This document shows positions 56,560 to 64,000 of a stretch of DNA of 64,000 nucleotides, piece after piece. The stretch is from Streptomyces sp. NRRL B-3428 (GTDB lineage Bacteria > Actinomycetota > Actinomycetes > Streptomycetales > Streptomycetaceae): NCBI GenBank assembly GCA_000721375.1, contig JOGW01000012.1, forward strand, positions 186,001 through 250,000, written 5' to 3'. The translations under genes and the position numbers were made by a program. The notes below the pieces were generated by a model, which ran no database searches, had not been told where the DNA came from, and worked only from the letters and a program-made list of their open reading frames with translations. Within the stretch, counting starts at the first letter, position 1. The number at the start of each line of letters is the position of its first letter.

Positions 56560-58044
56560 TCAGCCGCCCGCGCGCACGATCTCGGCGAGGGCACGCTCGG
56601 CGAGGGCTGTGATGGTCAGCGACGGGTTCGCGCCGCCCGCGTTGCCGGGGAGCAGGGTGCTGTCCATGACGTACAGGCCCTTCATGCCGCGCACCCGGCC
56701 CGCCAGATCCGTGACCTGGCCGATCTCGCAGCCGCCGAGCGGATGCGCCGTGGGCAGGAAGCGCAGGGTGTCGGGCAGTGGCTCGCAGCCCGGGGAGGCT
56801 TCGGCGATACGGGCGTTGGCGGCGAGCGCGGCCCGGCGCGCCGCTGCCGTCCGCTCGGCCGACCAGTCGGTGAGCCGGACGGTGCGGGTGCCCGGGTCGT
56901 AGCGGAAGGTGCCGCGGTGGTCGGTGTCGACCGTCATCGCGAAGGTGACCGCGAGGGCCCGGTCGCCGGAGGGCGGGAAGTGACCGCATTCAAGGGTGAG
57001 CGGGAGCTCGAAGCCTTCGCGCAGCCGCACCATCGAGGCGATCGGCGCGCCCTGGGTGGGGCCGGACTCCGCGGCCGGGATGACGCAGCCGGTGAACTGG
57101 TCGCCGTTGTCCCCGAACCCCGTACCGACCGCAGCGGGCAGATCGGGCAGTGCGCCGCTGTCGCGTGCCGCGACGAGCAGCCGGTTGGTGCCGAGCGTGC
57201 CGGCGGCGAGGAAGAGCAGATCGCAGGTGACGGCCTCGGTGGCGAGCACGGACTTGTCGGGGGCGAGCCGGCGCACCTGGAGTTCGTAGCCGAGCCGGGT
57301 CCGCTCGATGCCGGTGACCTCGTGGCGGGCGCGCAGCTGCACGTGGCCGGTGGCCAGAGCCGCGGGGAGATAGGTCTGACGCAGCGTGCGTTTGGCGCCG
57401 GTGGTGGTGGCGCCGATCGGGTCGCCGACGGTGACCACCGAGCGGGCGCGGCCGGTGAGTTCGTCCCGTACGGCCTCCCAGTCGAAGGCCGCGTCGAGAC
57501 CGGACGGTGCGAAGCCCGCGCGCCGCATCCGGGCGTCCCAGGAGCGCACATGCGTGTAAGGAACCGCGTCGTAGACATCTCGCGGCATCGCTGATGCCCG
57601 CAGCATGCGCCTGGCGAGCGGGAACCAGGTGCGCACGAACTCCTCGTAGCGCAGGCCCTTGGGGTAGAGGCGCTCGAAGTAGCGGCGCTCGGGTGCCAGG
57701 GTGATGCCGTAGTACCCGACCGAACCACCGCCGACCGTCGCCCCGGCGAGCATGCCCAGACCCGATTCCCGGACGTGCTCGACTCCCCCGAGCAGGCCCG
57801 GCTCATCGGATCCCCGCTCCAGGATCAGAGTGTCGACCCCGGCACCGCCCAGGCGCAGCGCCGCCACGGCCCCGCCGAAGCCGGAGCCGACCACCACCGC
57901 GCGGAAGTGCCTGCGGCGTGCGGTCGCGGCGGCCGCGCGATCGGAGCCGGGGAGCACGGCCGCGGCGAGCCCGGCGAGGGCCCCGCCCGCGCTCAGGCCG
58001 AAGAGTTCACGGCGTCCGTACGTGCGAAGAGAAGCTGCTGCCAT
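56560..58044 (-). CDS. Tat-exported GMC oxidoreductase (cholesterol-oxidase-like)
   Basis: A 494-residue flavoprotein. A twin-arginine-type signal (GRRELFGLSAGGALAGLAAA) leads to the FAD motif VVVGSGFGGAVAALRLGGAG. The GMC C-terminal residues are AHPLGGCEIG (His) and NPSLTITALAER (Asn), as in cholesterol oxidases, and the GVGYYGIT-like loop (GGGSVGYYG) is typical. It would oxidise an alcohol, perhaps a sterol, outside the cell. The ATG at 58044 has GGAG upstream. Convergent with the SDR gene. Confidence 0.85.
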   Translation of the reverse strand: MAAASLRTYGRRELFGLSAGGALAGLAAAVLPGSDRAAAATARRRHFRAVVVGSGFGGAVAALRLGGAGVDTLILERGSDEPGLLGGVEHVRESGLGMLAGATVGGGSVGYYGITLAPERRYFERLYPKGLRYEEFVRTWFPLARRMLRASAMPRDVYDAVPYTHVRSWDARMRRAGFAPSGLDAAFDWEAVRDELTGRARSVVTVGDPIGATTTGAKRTLRQTYLPAALATGHVQLRARHEVTGIERTRLGYELQVRRLAPDKSVLATEAVTCDLLFLAAGTLGTNRLLVAARDSGALPDLPAAVGTGFGDNGDQFTGCVIPAAESGPTQGAPIASMVRLREGFELPLTLECGHFPPSGDRALAVTFAMTVDTDHRGTFRYDPGTRTVRLTDWSAERTAAARRAALAANARIAEASPGCEPLPDTLRFLPTAHPLGGCEIGQVTDLAGRVRGMKGLYVMDSTLLPGNAGGANPSLTITALAERALAEIVRAGG

Positions 58045-58166
58045 ACGTCCGCTCCGGAGTCGGGCGGCGCCGGCGAAGGCCGGGCCGCAGATGCGGACGA
58101 AAGGTAACAAATTGCAGCGTCGGCCCCATGCTTTCGTCAGCGCCCGGCGCGGATGCCCCCGCGCGT

Positions 58167-59000
58167 CTACTTGCCCTCGAACTCCGCCGGCCGCCGCGCC
58201 GCCTTCGCCGCGTACCCCTCACGGGAGTCCTCGGAGGTGAGCGTGAGGGCGGCAGCGAAGGCCGTACGCTCCAGGGCTTCGGCCAGGCCACGGTCCGCGA
58301 AGAGGTCGATGTCACGCTTGATGCCCTGCACGGCGAGCGGGGCGTTGGCCGCGATCTCCGCGGCGACCGACCGGGCCGTCTTGTCCAACTCGTCGCGCCC
58401 GGTGACCACTTGGAGCAGGCGGAGCCGCTCCGCCGTCGGGGCGTCGATCCGCCGGCCGGTCAGCGCGAGGAACTTGGCCCAGCCCGCGCCCGCGTCCCGG
58501 GCGATCCGCAGATCGCCGCCCGCGTCGACGGCCACGCCGATCTGAGCCTCGGGCAGCGCGAAGACCGCGTCGTCGGCGGCCACCCGGATATCGGCCATGA
58601 GGGCGAGCTCGAAGCCGAAGCCCAGGCAGTACCCCTGCACGGCGGCGACGACCGGCTGCGGCAGGCCGGCGAAGACCCGCATCCGCTCATGGACCCAGCG
58701 GATGCCCTCGTAGTAGTTACGGGTCCGTTCGGCGCCGGAGCGCCCGGTGATCGCGCCGCCGGGTGCGGTCACGTCGATGCCCGCACAGAAGGCCCGGCCC
58801 TCGGCGCGAAGCAGCACCGCCTTGATGGAGTCGTCGAAGCGGATCCGGTCGGCGAACAGGCCCAGCTGGCGAGTCGACTCCCAGCTCCAGGCGTTGAGCT
58901 TGTCCGGGCGGCAGAGCGTGAGGATGCCGAGTCCGTCCTCGACGTCGAGGCGCAGCCGCTCCTCGCCCTCGGCGATCTCGGTGCTCGTGGTGTCGATCAT
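58167..59000 (-). CDS. Enoyl-CoA hydratase/isomerase family protein
   Basis: A 277-residue crotonase-fold protein. The oxyanion loop is AFCAGIDVTAPGG, and the second active-site loop reads PEAQIGVAVDAGG. The Glu and Asp placement in that loop resembles delta3,5-delta2,4-dienoyl-CoA isomerase more than the two-Glu hydratase pattern. It may isomerise rather than hydrate unsaturated acyl-CoA. Transcribed alone. Confidence 0.85.
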   Translation of the reverse strand: MIDTTSTEIAEGEERLRLDVEDGLGILTLCRPDKLNAWSWESTRQLGLFADRIRFDDSIKAVLLRAEGRAFCAGIDVTAPGGAITGRSGAERTRNYYEGIRWVHERMRVFAGLPQPVVAAVQGYCLGFGFELALMADIRVAADDAVFALPEAQIGVAVDAGGDLRIARDAGAGWAKFLALTGRRIDAPTAERLRLLQVVTGRDELDKTARSVAAEIAANAPLAVQGIKRDIDLFADRGLAEALERTAFAAALTLTSEDSREGYAAKAARRPAEFEGK

Positions 59001-59064
59001 CCGCGCCCCCTACCGTTTCTGACGTCGCGTCAGGGTAGGGGGCCTGGTCCGCACATTGAAGAGC

Positions 59065-59089
59065 CCGGCCCGCACAGGTGAAGGGCCGG
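59065..59089 (-). terminator. Possible terminator hairpin
   Basis: A 7-bp stem (59065-59071 with 59083-59089) just beyond the PIG-L gene stop. Moderate support. Confidence 0.4.
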
Positions 59090-59100
59090 CACGCCGGGTG

Positions 59101-59832
59101 TCAGCGCTCGAACACCTCGAAGGCCACGGCGGGCTTCCCGCCGAACCGCTCGGCGTTCCACTGGCTGGTCATGGTCAGGAACCCGCGCACATACGTCTCG
59201 GGGTCCTCGTCGGTCAACGCCTCGATATAGGCGCGGTGTTCGAGCAGCGAGCGCACCGAGCGCTCGAAGCCCGGCCCGGCGTCCACCGCATGAGTGGAGC
59301 GCTCGGATCCGGCGATGGCGATCCACTTCACACCGTTCCAGGGCGCGAGTCCCTCCTCGATCAGATCGGGGAAGATCCAGCGGTTACCCGCGTCCGCCAC
59401 GGCGTCGATCGTGGCCTGCCCGATGGCACGGTGGTCGGCGCTGTTCAGGAAACGGCCGCCGAAGCTCTCCCGGTGGTTGAGCGTGATCACCAACTCGGGC
59501 TTGTGGCGCCGGATCGCGGCCGCGATGTCACGACGCAGCGCGGTGCTGTACTCGATGACGCCGTCGGCGTGGTCGAGGAACTCGACGGTCTGCACGCCGA
59601 CCACGGCGGCACTGGCCAGCTGCTCCTGTTCGCGCAGCGGGGCGCACTTCTCCGGTTCCAGGGTGTCGATTCCGGCCTCGCCCCGGGTGGCGAGCAGATA
59701 GACGACCTCACGGCCGCCGTCCGTCCACCCGGCAACCGCTCCGGCGCAGCCGTACTCCAGATCGTCGGGGTGGGCGACAACGGCGAGGGCGCGCTGCCAG
59801 TCCTCGGGCATGGGAGTGAGCTGTTCGGTCAT
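59101..59832 (-). CDS. PIG-L (LmbE) family deacetylase
   Basis: Zinc-dependent N-deacetylase fold, 243 residues. The metal/catalytic motif AHPDDLEYG is at about residues 21-29 and the second zinc His is in NSADHRAIG. Related enzymes include mycothiol MshB and GlcNAc-PI deacetylases; the substrate here is unknown. I start it at the ATG at 59832. Confidence 0.87.
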   Translation of the reverse strand: MTEQLTPMPEDWQRALAVVAHPDDLEYGCAGAVAGWTDGGREVVYLLATRGEAGIDTLEPEKCAPLREQEQLASAAVVGVQTVEFLDHADGVIEYSTALRRDIAAAIRRHKPELVITLNHRESFGGRFLNSADHRAIGQATIDAVADAGNRWIFPDLIEEGLAPWNGVKWIAIAGSERSTHAVDAGPGFERSVRSLLEHRAYIEALTDEDPETYVRGFLTMTSQWNAERFGGKPAVAFEVFER

Positions 59833-59900
59833 GTCGGCAAATCTAACTCCCGCCACCGACAAGGGCACCGGCTACGACGGACCGGTCCCGCACCCCGCGC

Positions 59901-60545
59901 TCAGGCGCCCGGTACGTAGAACTTCGTGGTCGCGTCCGCCATCGCCGCCGCCACCTCGGCCGACTCACCGTTCGCCACGTTCGCCGCACGCCAGGCCTCA
60001 CTGCTGGCCGTCATCATCACTCCGGCCTCGGCCGACTCGCTCCAGGCCAGCGCCTGCGTACGGTCGAAGGCGGCGCCCTGCGCCAGGTACATCCCGAGCC
60101 CCACGAGGCTCAGATCCCACCCGACGCCGGTGGCCCCCGGCCCGAACTGCCCCCAGAACTCGGCCGGCACGATCGCGATGTGCTCCAGCTCGAACCGCGT
60201 ACGGTCGGCGCCCTCCGGCGTCAGCCGCACCTCGACCTCGCTGAAACTGTCCTCCTGCTGCGGACCGTGGATCCAGCTGACCCGCAGCAGCCGCGGCTGT
60301 TCGCAGCGCAGGATCTCGCCGCCCGCATTCCCCTCCAGCTGATAGGACCCGCCGAGCTTGAACTCGCCGGTCACCGGCATGAACCAGCGGGCCAGGCGCT
60401 CGGGGTCGGTGCAGGCCTCCCAGATGTCCTCGGCCTCGGCCTCGTAGACCCGGCTCAGGACGATCGAGCGTGCCTGCCCCTTGGGGGTGTCGGCGTCGCG
60501 TACGACGCGGTGCATGGCGTTGATGGTGTCGACGATGTCAGTCAT
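59901..60545 (-). CDS. SRPBCC (AHSA1-type) domain protein
   Basis: A 214-residue ligand-binding fold protein. It has the AHSA1-like sequence VYEAEAEDIWEACTDPERLARWFMP. It lies 22 bp downstream of an ArsR-type regulator and is co-transcribed with it, a common actinobacterial pair. Function unknown. Confidence 0.85.
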   Translation of the reverse strand: MTDIVDTINAMHRVVRDADTPKGQARSIVLSRVYEAEAEDIWEACTDPERLARWFMPVTGEFKLGGSYQLEGNAGGEILRCEQPRLLRVSWIHGPQQEDSFSEVEVRLTPEGADRTRFELEHIAIVPAEFWGQFGPGATGVGWDLSLVGLGMYLAQGAAFDRTQALAWSESAEAGVMMTASSEAWRAANVANGESAEVAAAMADATTKFYVPGA

Positions 60546-60567
60546 CGGATGTCTCCGTGGTCTGTCG

Positions 60568-60918
60568 CTACGTTTCCCTCTGGCTATCACGCACGCGCCT
60601 GGCCCGCTTGCCGCGCGCCAGCTCGGTACCGAGGGCGTCGAGGCGCTGACTCCAAAAGCCCCGGAACTGTTCGAGCCAGGCGTCGACCTCCCGCAGCGGT
60701 CCCGCGTCCACGGCGTACAGCCGCCGCGCACCCTCGGCCCGCACGGAGGCGAAGCCGCCCTCCCGCAACACCCGAAGGTGCTGCGATACGGCGGGTTGGG
60801 AGATCCCGAACTCCGCACGGATCGTCTCGGTCAGCGAACCGGAGCTCTGCTCGCCCTCAGCGAGCAGCTCCAGAATCCGGCGCCGCACGGGGTCGCCCAG
60901 GACATCGAATGCGTGCAC
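60568..60918 (-). CDS. ArsR-family regulator
   Basis: A 116-residue winged-helix repressor (FDVLGDPVRRRILELL; GISQPAVSQHLRVLREGG). It lacks the metal-binding Cys motifs, so it is not a metal sensor. The GTG at 60918 is chosen because the upstream in-frame extension would cover the operator palindrome. First gene of the regulator-SRPBCC operon. Confidence 0.85.
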   Translation of the reverse strand: MHAFDVLGDPVRRRILELLAEGEQSSGSLTETIRAEFGISQPAVSQHLRVLREGGFASVRAEGARRLYAVDAGPLREVDAWLEQFRGFWSQRLDALGTELARGKRARRVRDSQRET

Positions 60919-60939
60919 ACACCGATCGTGCCACCTGGC

Positions 60940-60951
60940 ACTTATATAAGT
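60940..60951. promoter_or_regulatory. Perfect palindrome, likely ArsR operator
   Basis: ACTTATATAAGT, a perfect 12-bp palindrome 22 bp before the ArsR GTG start. On the minus strand it follows TTG and includes a TATATA-like -10. Autoregulation by the ArsR protein is likely. Confidence 0.6.
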
Positions 60952-61038
60952 CAATTCTTATACGACGGGACGCCTCCCCGAGCGGCCCGGTGCCGCGTAC
61001 GCTGCACCCATCCGATGATCTGAGGAGGGGAAGCCGCG

Positions 61039-61791
61039 ATGCGTGTCGCTCTGTTCCTGACGTGCGTCAACGACACGCTCTATCCCGACACCGGCCGCGC
61101 CGTCATCAAACTCCTGACCAGGCTCGGGGTCGAAGTGGACTTCCCGATGGCGCAGACCTGCTGCGGACAGGCCCACTACAACACCGGCTATCGCCGTCAG
61201 GCCGAACCTCTCGCGCGGCACTACTCCGATGTCTTCGGTGAGTACGACGCGATCGTCACCCCGTCCGGCTCATGCGCGGCGATGGTGCGCGAGCTGTATC
61301 CGCGGCTCGGCGAGCGGGCCGCGGCGGAGGGCCGTGGCGACGAACTGGCGCGGGTGCTTGCCCCGGTGATCCCCAAGACGTACGAACTCACCGAGTTCCT
61401 GGTCGATGTGCTAGGTGTGGTCGACGTGGGCGCGTACTACCCGCATCGCGTGACGTACCACCCGACCTGCCACGGACTGCGCTCGCTGCGACTGGGCGAC
61501 CGCCCGCGCCGACTGCTCGAAGCGGTCAAGGACCTGGAGTTGGTCGAACTGCCGGGCGCCGAGGAGTGCTGCGGCTTCGGTGGCACCTTCGCCGTGAAGA
61601 ACGCCGACGTGTCGGCGGCGATGGGCCTGGACAAGGTGCGCAACGCGGAGTCGACCGGCGCCGAGCGGCTGTGCGCGGCGGACAACTCCTGCCTGATGCA
61701 CATCGGCGGCACGATGGCCCGGCTGCGTACGGAGATCAGACCGGTGCACATCGCGGAGATCCTCGCGAACACCCAGGAGGACGCGTCGTGA
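61039..61791 (+). CDS. lutA: L-lactate oxidation subunit LutA
   Basis: LutA/YkgE-type iron-sulfur protein, 250 residues, with two CCG domains (QTCCGQAHYN and EECCGFGG). With LutB and LutC it forms the membrane-peripheral complex that oxidises L-lactate to pyruvate. AGGAGGGG precedes the ATG. Overlaps lutB by 4 bp (GTGA). Confidence 0.92.
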   Translation: MRVALFLTCVNDTLYPDTGRAVIKLLTRLGVEVDFPMAQTCCGQAHYNTGYRRQAEPLARHYSDVFGEYDAIVTPSGSCAAMVRELYPRLGERAAAEGRGDELARVLAPVIPKTYELTEFLVDVLGVVDVGAYYPHRVTYHPTCHGLRSLRLGDRPRRLLEAVKDLELVELPGAEECCGFGGTFAVKNADVSAAMGLDKVRNAESTGAERLCAADNSCLMHIGGTMARLRTEIRPVHIAEILANTQEDAS

Positions 61792-63168
61792 GTGGGACTT
61801 TCGTGGGGATGCCCGCCTTCCCGAAGGCCGCGCACGAGGCCGTCGCCGACAGCACACTGCGCGCCAATCTGCGCCATGCCACCCACACCATCCGCGACAA
61901 GCGGGCCCGTGCGGTCACCGAACTGGACGACTGGCCCGAACTGCGGCAGGCCGGCAAGCGGATCAAGGATCATACGCTGCGTCATCTCGACACGTATCTG
62001 CTGCAGTTGGAGGCCTCCGTCACCGCGGCGGGTGGCACGGTGCACTGGGCAGCCGACGCCGACGAGGCCAACCGCATCGTCACCGACCTCGTACGGGCCA
62101 CGGGCGAGAACGAGGTCGTCAAGGTCAAGTCGATGGCCACCCAGGAGATCGGCCTCAACGAGGCCCTCGAAGCAGCCGGCATCCGCGCGTACGAAACAGA
62201 CCTCGCCGAACTCATCGTGCAGCTCGGCAACGACCGGCCCTCCCACATCCTCGTCCCCGCCATCCACCGCAACCGCGGCGAGATCCGCGACATCTTCCGC
62301 CGAGAGATGGCCAGTTGGGGCCGCCCGGCACCGGAAGGCCTCGGCGACACCCCCGCCGAACTGGCCGAGGCGGCGCGTCTGCATCTGCGCGAGAAGTTCC
62401 TGCGCGCCAAGGTCGGCATCTCCGGCGCCAACTTCATGGTGGCCGAGACCGGCACCCTGGTCGTCCTCGAATCCGAGGGCAACGGACGGATGTGCCTGAC
62501 ACTGCCCGAGACGCTGATCTCGGTGGTCGGGATCGAGAAGATCGTGCCAACCTGGCGCGACCTCGAAGTGTTCCTGCAAACTCTGCCGCGCTCGTCCACG
62601 GCCGAGCGCATGAACCCGTACACCTCGACATGGACCGGCACTTCGGACGGCGACGGACCACAGACGTTCCACCTCGTCCTACTCGACAACGGCCGCACCG
62701 ACACCCTCGCCGACGAGGTCGGCCGCCAAGCGCTGCGCTGCATCCGCTGCTCGGCCTGCCTCAACGTCTGCCCGGTCTACGTCGCTGCCGTACGCCTCCT
62801 CGCTCTGCGGCGCCTGCTACGAGGTGTGTCCAGTGGCGATCGACATCCCCGAGGTGCTCGTCCACCTGCGCGAGCGGGTGGTCCAGGGCGGTGAGGTCGT
62901 ACGCAACGGCGTGAAGATCACGGTGCAGCCCGCGAAGGGCCATGCCGCCGAGCGGGCCGCCATGCGGGCGGCGGCCTGGGCCTTCGGCCGACCCGGAGTC
63001 CTGCGCACCGGCCAGCGGCTCGCCTCGCGCACCCGCCGCCTGCATCCACGGAAGCTGCCGGGTCCGGGCAAGGCCTGGGGCGAGAGCCGTGATCTGCCGA
63101 AGGTGCCACAGGAGTCGTTCCGCGACTGGTGGCAGCGGACCCGGAGCACGAAGGGTGAAGCGAAGTGA
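61788..63168 (+). pseudogene. lutB: lutB, broken by an internal deletion with frameshift
   Basis: LutB iron-sulfur subunit of L-lactate oxidation. The frame from the GTG at 61788 encodes a normal protein through the first 4Fe-4S motif (CIRCSACLNVCPVY, ending 62780). It should continue with the conserved GGHAYGSVYPGP segment, but that is absent. One extra base later the downstream part resumes in the +1 frame: SLPYASSLCGACYEVCPV (from 62782) and on to a normal C-terminus at 63168. Judging by LutB proteins I recall, about 33 codons, roughly 98 bp, are missing. As read, translation in the first frame runs into unrelated sequence ending at 62894. Both cysteine clusters survive but cannot be made in one chain. 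lutA and lutC on either side are intact, so the break may be recent or an assembly error. Confidence 0.85.
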
Positions 63169-63806
63169 ACAGCAGGGACCGGGTACTGGACCGGGTACGG
63201 CGGGCCCTTGGCGACGCACCGCGGGAGACCGCCTCGTACGCACAGGACGTGCCCCGCGACTACGCCGAACAGCACGGCACCCTCACCACCGCCGAGACCG
63301 CCGATCTGCTCGCGGAGAACCTCGCCGACTACCGGGCACTCGTGCACCGTACGCAGGAGGCCGAGCTCCCCGCTCTCATCGCCCGCCTCCTCACGGAGCG
63401 CGCGGCGGCCTGCGTCCTCGTGCCGCCCGGGCTCCCGAAGGAGTGGTTGTCCGCCACCGCGACACCGCTCGTCGAGGACAGCGCGGACAGCACCCCGCAC
63501 GCGCTCGACGAGGTGTCGGCCGTGGTGACGGGCTGCGCCCTGGCCATCGCCGAGACCGGCACGATCGTCCTCGACGGCTCCCCCGACCAGGGCCGCCGCC
63601 GGATCACCCTGATCCCCGATCACCACATCTGCGTCGTACGGGTGCCTGAGCAGCTGGTCTCCTCCGTACCGCAGGCGCTGCCACGACTCAACCCGCGCAA
63701 GCCCCTGACCTGGATCTCCGGCCCGTCCGCGACCAGCGACATCGAGCTCGACCGGGTCGAGGGCGTGCACGGGCCGCGCACGCTCCAGGTCATCCTCGTG
63801 GAGTGA
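63165..63806 (+). CDS. lutC: L-lactate oxidation subunit LutC
   Basis: LutC/YkgG family protein, 213 residues (LUD domain). Shows the conserved ALAIAETGTIVLDGSPDQGRR strand region and the C-terminal GPSATSDIELDRVEGVHGP signature. GTG start overlaps the lutB stop (GTGA). Last gene of lutABC. Confidence 0.92.
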   Translation: MNSRDRVLDRVRRALGDAPRETASYAQDVPRDYAEQHGTLTTAETADLLAENLADYRALVHRTQEAELPALIARLLTERAAACVLVPPGLPKEWLSATATPLVEDSADSTPHALDEVSAVVTGCALAIAETGTIVLDGSPDQGRRRITLIPDHHICVVRVPEQLVSSVPQALPRLNPRKPLTWISGPSATSDIELDRVEGVHGPRTLQVILVE

Positions 63807-63847
63807 CCCACCGGGCGGCCCGCTCCCCGCGCTCTTAGCGTGAGGGC

Positions 63848-64000
63848 ATGATCCGGTTCGAGCGGGTGACCAAGCGGTACGCCGACGGCACCACGGCCGT
63901 GGACGATCTCTCCTTCGAGGTGGCCGAGGGCGAACTGGTGACGCTCGTCGGCCCCTCCGGCTGCGGCAAGACCACCACGATGATGATGATCAACCGGCTG
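63848..64000 (+). CDS. Osmoprotectant-type ABC ATPase (3' end missing)
   Basis: The first 51 residues of an ABC ATPase of the ProV/OpuCA class: [14 protein letters not shown], then Walker [11 protein letters not shown] followed by MMMINRL, typical of glycine-betaine/choline/carnitine importers. The gene runs off the right edge. Assigned by the N-terminus alone. Confidence 0.7.
   Translation, partial: MIRFERVTKRYADGTTAVDDLSFEVAEGELVTLVGPSGCGKTTTMMMINRL

Noticed and set aside
62824..63168. A separate small ferredoxin-like gene starting at the GTG at 62824.
   Set aside because: The sequence is the C-terminal part of LutB and its own start would cut the cysteine cluster; a broken lutB explains it better.

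Overview
The window is 64 kb of very GC-rich DNA from an actinobacterium, almost certainly a Streptomyces chromosome. The evidence is tightly packed genes with G/C-ending codons, frequent GTG starts, ATGA/GTGA/TGATG operon junctions, many Tat and lipoprotein signals, and typical families (streptogrisin-type protease, LuxR-LAL regulator, AfsQ1-like response regulator, Nur-type operator). No rRNA, tRNA, CRISPR, IS element, prophage or antibiotic cluster was seen. Both edges cut through genes.

Layout: 1-4.6 kb, GH3 and GH31 glycosidases. 4.6-9.3 kb, xanthine dehydrogenase xdhABC. 9.7-14.2 kb, a secreted EEP-type phosphodiesterase, a TOPRIM protein followed by a transporter remnant, and two Tat-exported amidohydrolases. 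14.2-18 kb, an asymmetric heterodimeric ABC transporter behind an iron-box-like site and two GTATAC operator-like repeats. 18-24.9 kb, a double GNAT, a MoxR/VWA module, DUF779, a small membrane protein and a GDPD-like secreted enzyme.

24.9-33.6 kb is the most unusual region. A divergent DeoR-type regulator faces a five-gene operon: a polyol-type MFS permease, a tandem FGGY-FGGY kinase fusion of 1005 residues, a histidine phosphatase, a D-2-hydroxyacid dehydrogenase and a form II RuBisCO with every catalytic residue present. There is no phosphoribulokinase or other Calvin-cycle gene. My reading is a carbohydrate or polyol catabolic route in which the two kinase domains may build the bisphosphate that RuBisCO splits. 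A DeoR-like direct-repeat operator over the promoter and a strong terminator bound the operon.

33.6-38.8 kb is a nikABCDE-type nickel ABC importer with a near-perfect Nur box. 38.9-46.6 kb holds a chymotrypsin-like secreted protease, a large LuxR regulator and a response regulator/sensor kinase/lipoprotein operon. 46.8-50.4 kb is a lipoprotein plus MacAB-like export operon. 50.5-60.9 kb is a lipid-oxidation neighbourhood: paired acyl-CoA dehydrogenases, quinone oxidoreductase, XRE-cupin regulator, thioredoxin-reductase-like flavoprotein, dienoyl-CoA-reductase-like SDR, cholesterol-oxidase-like GMC enzyme, enoyl-CoA hydratase, PIG-L deacetylase and an ArsR/SRPBCC pair. 61-63.8 kb is lutABC for L-lactate oxidation, with lutB broken by an internal deletion. 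The window ends in an osmoprotectant-type ABC ATPase.
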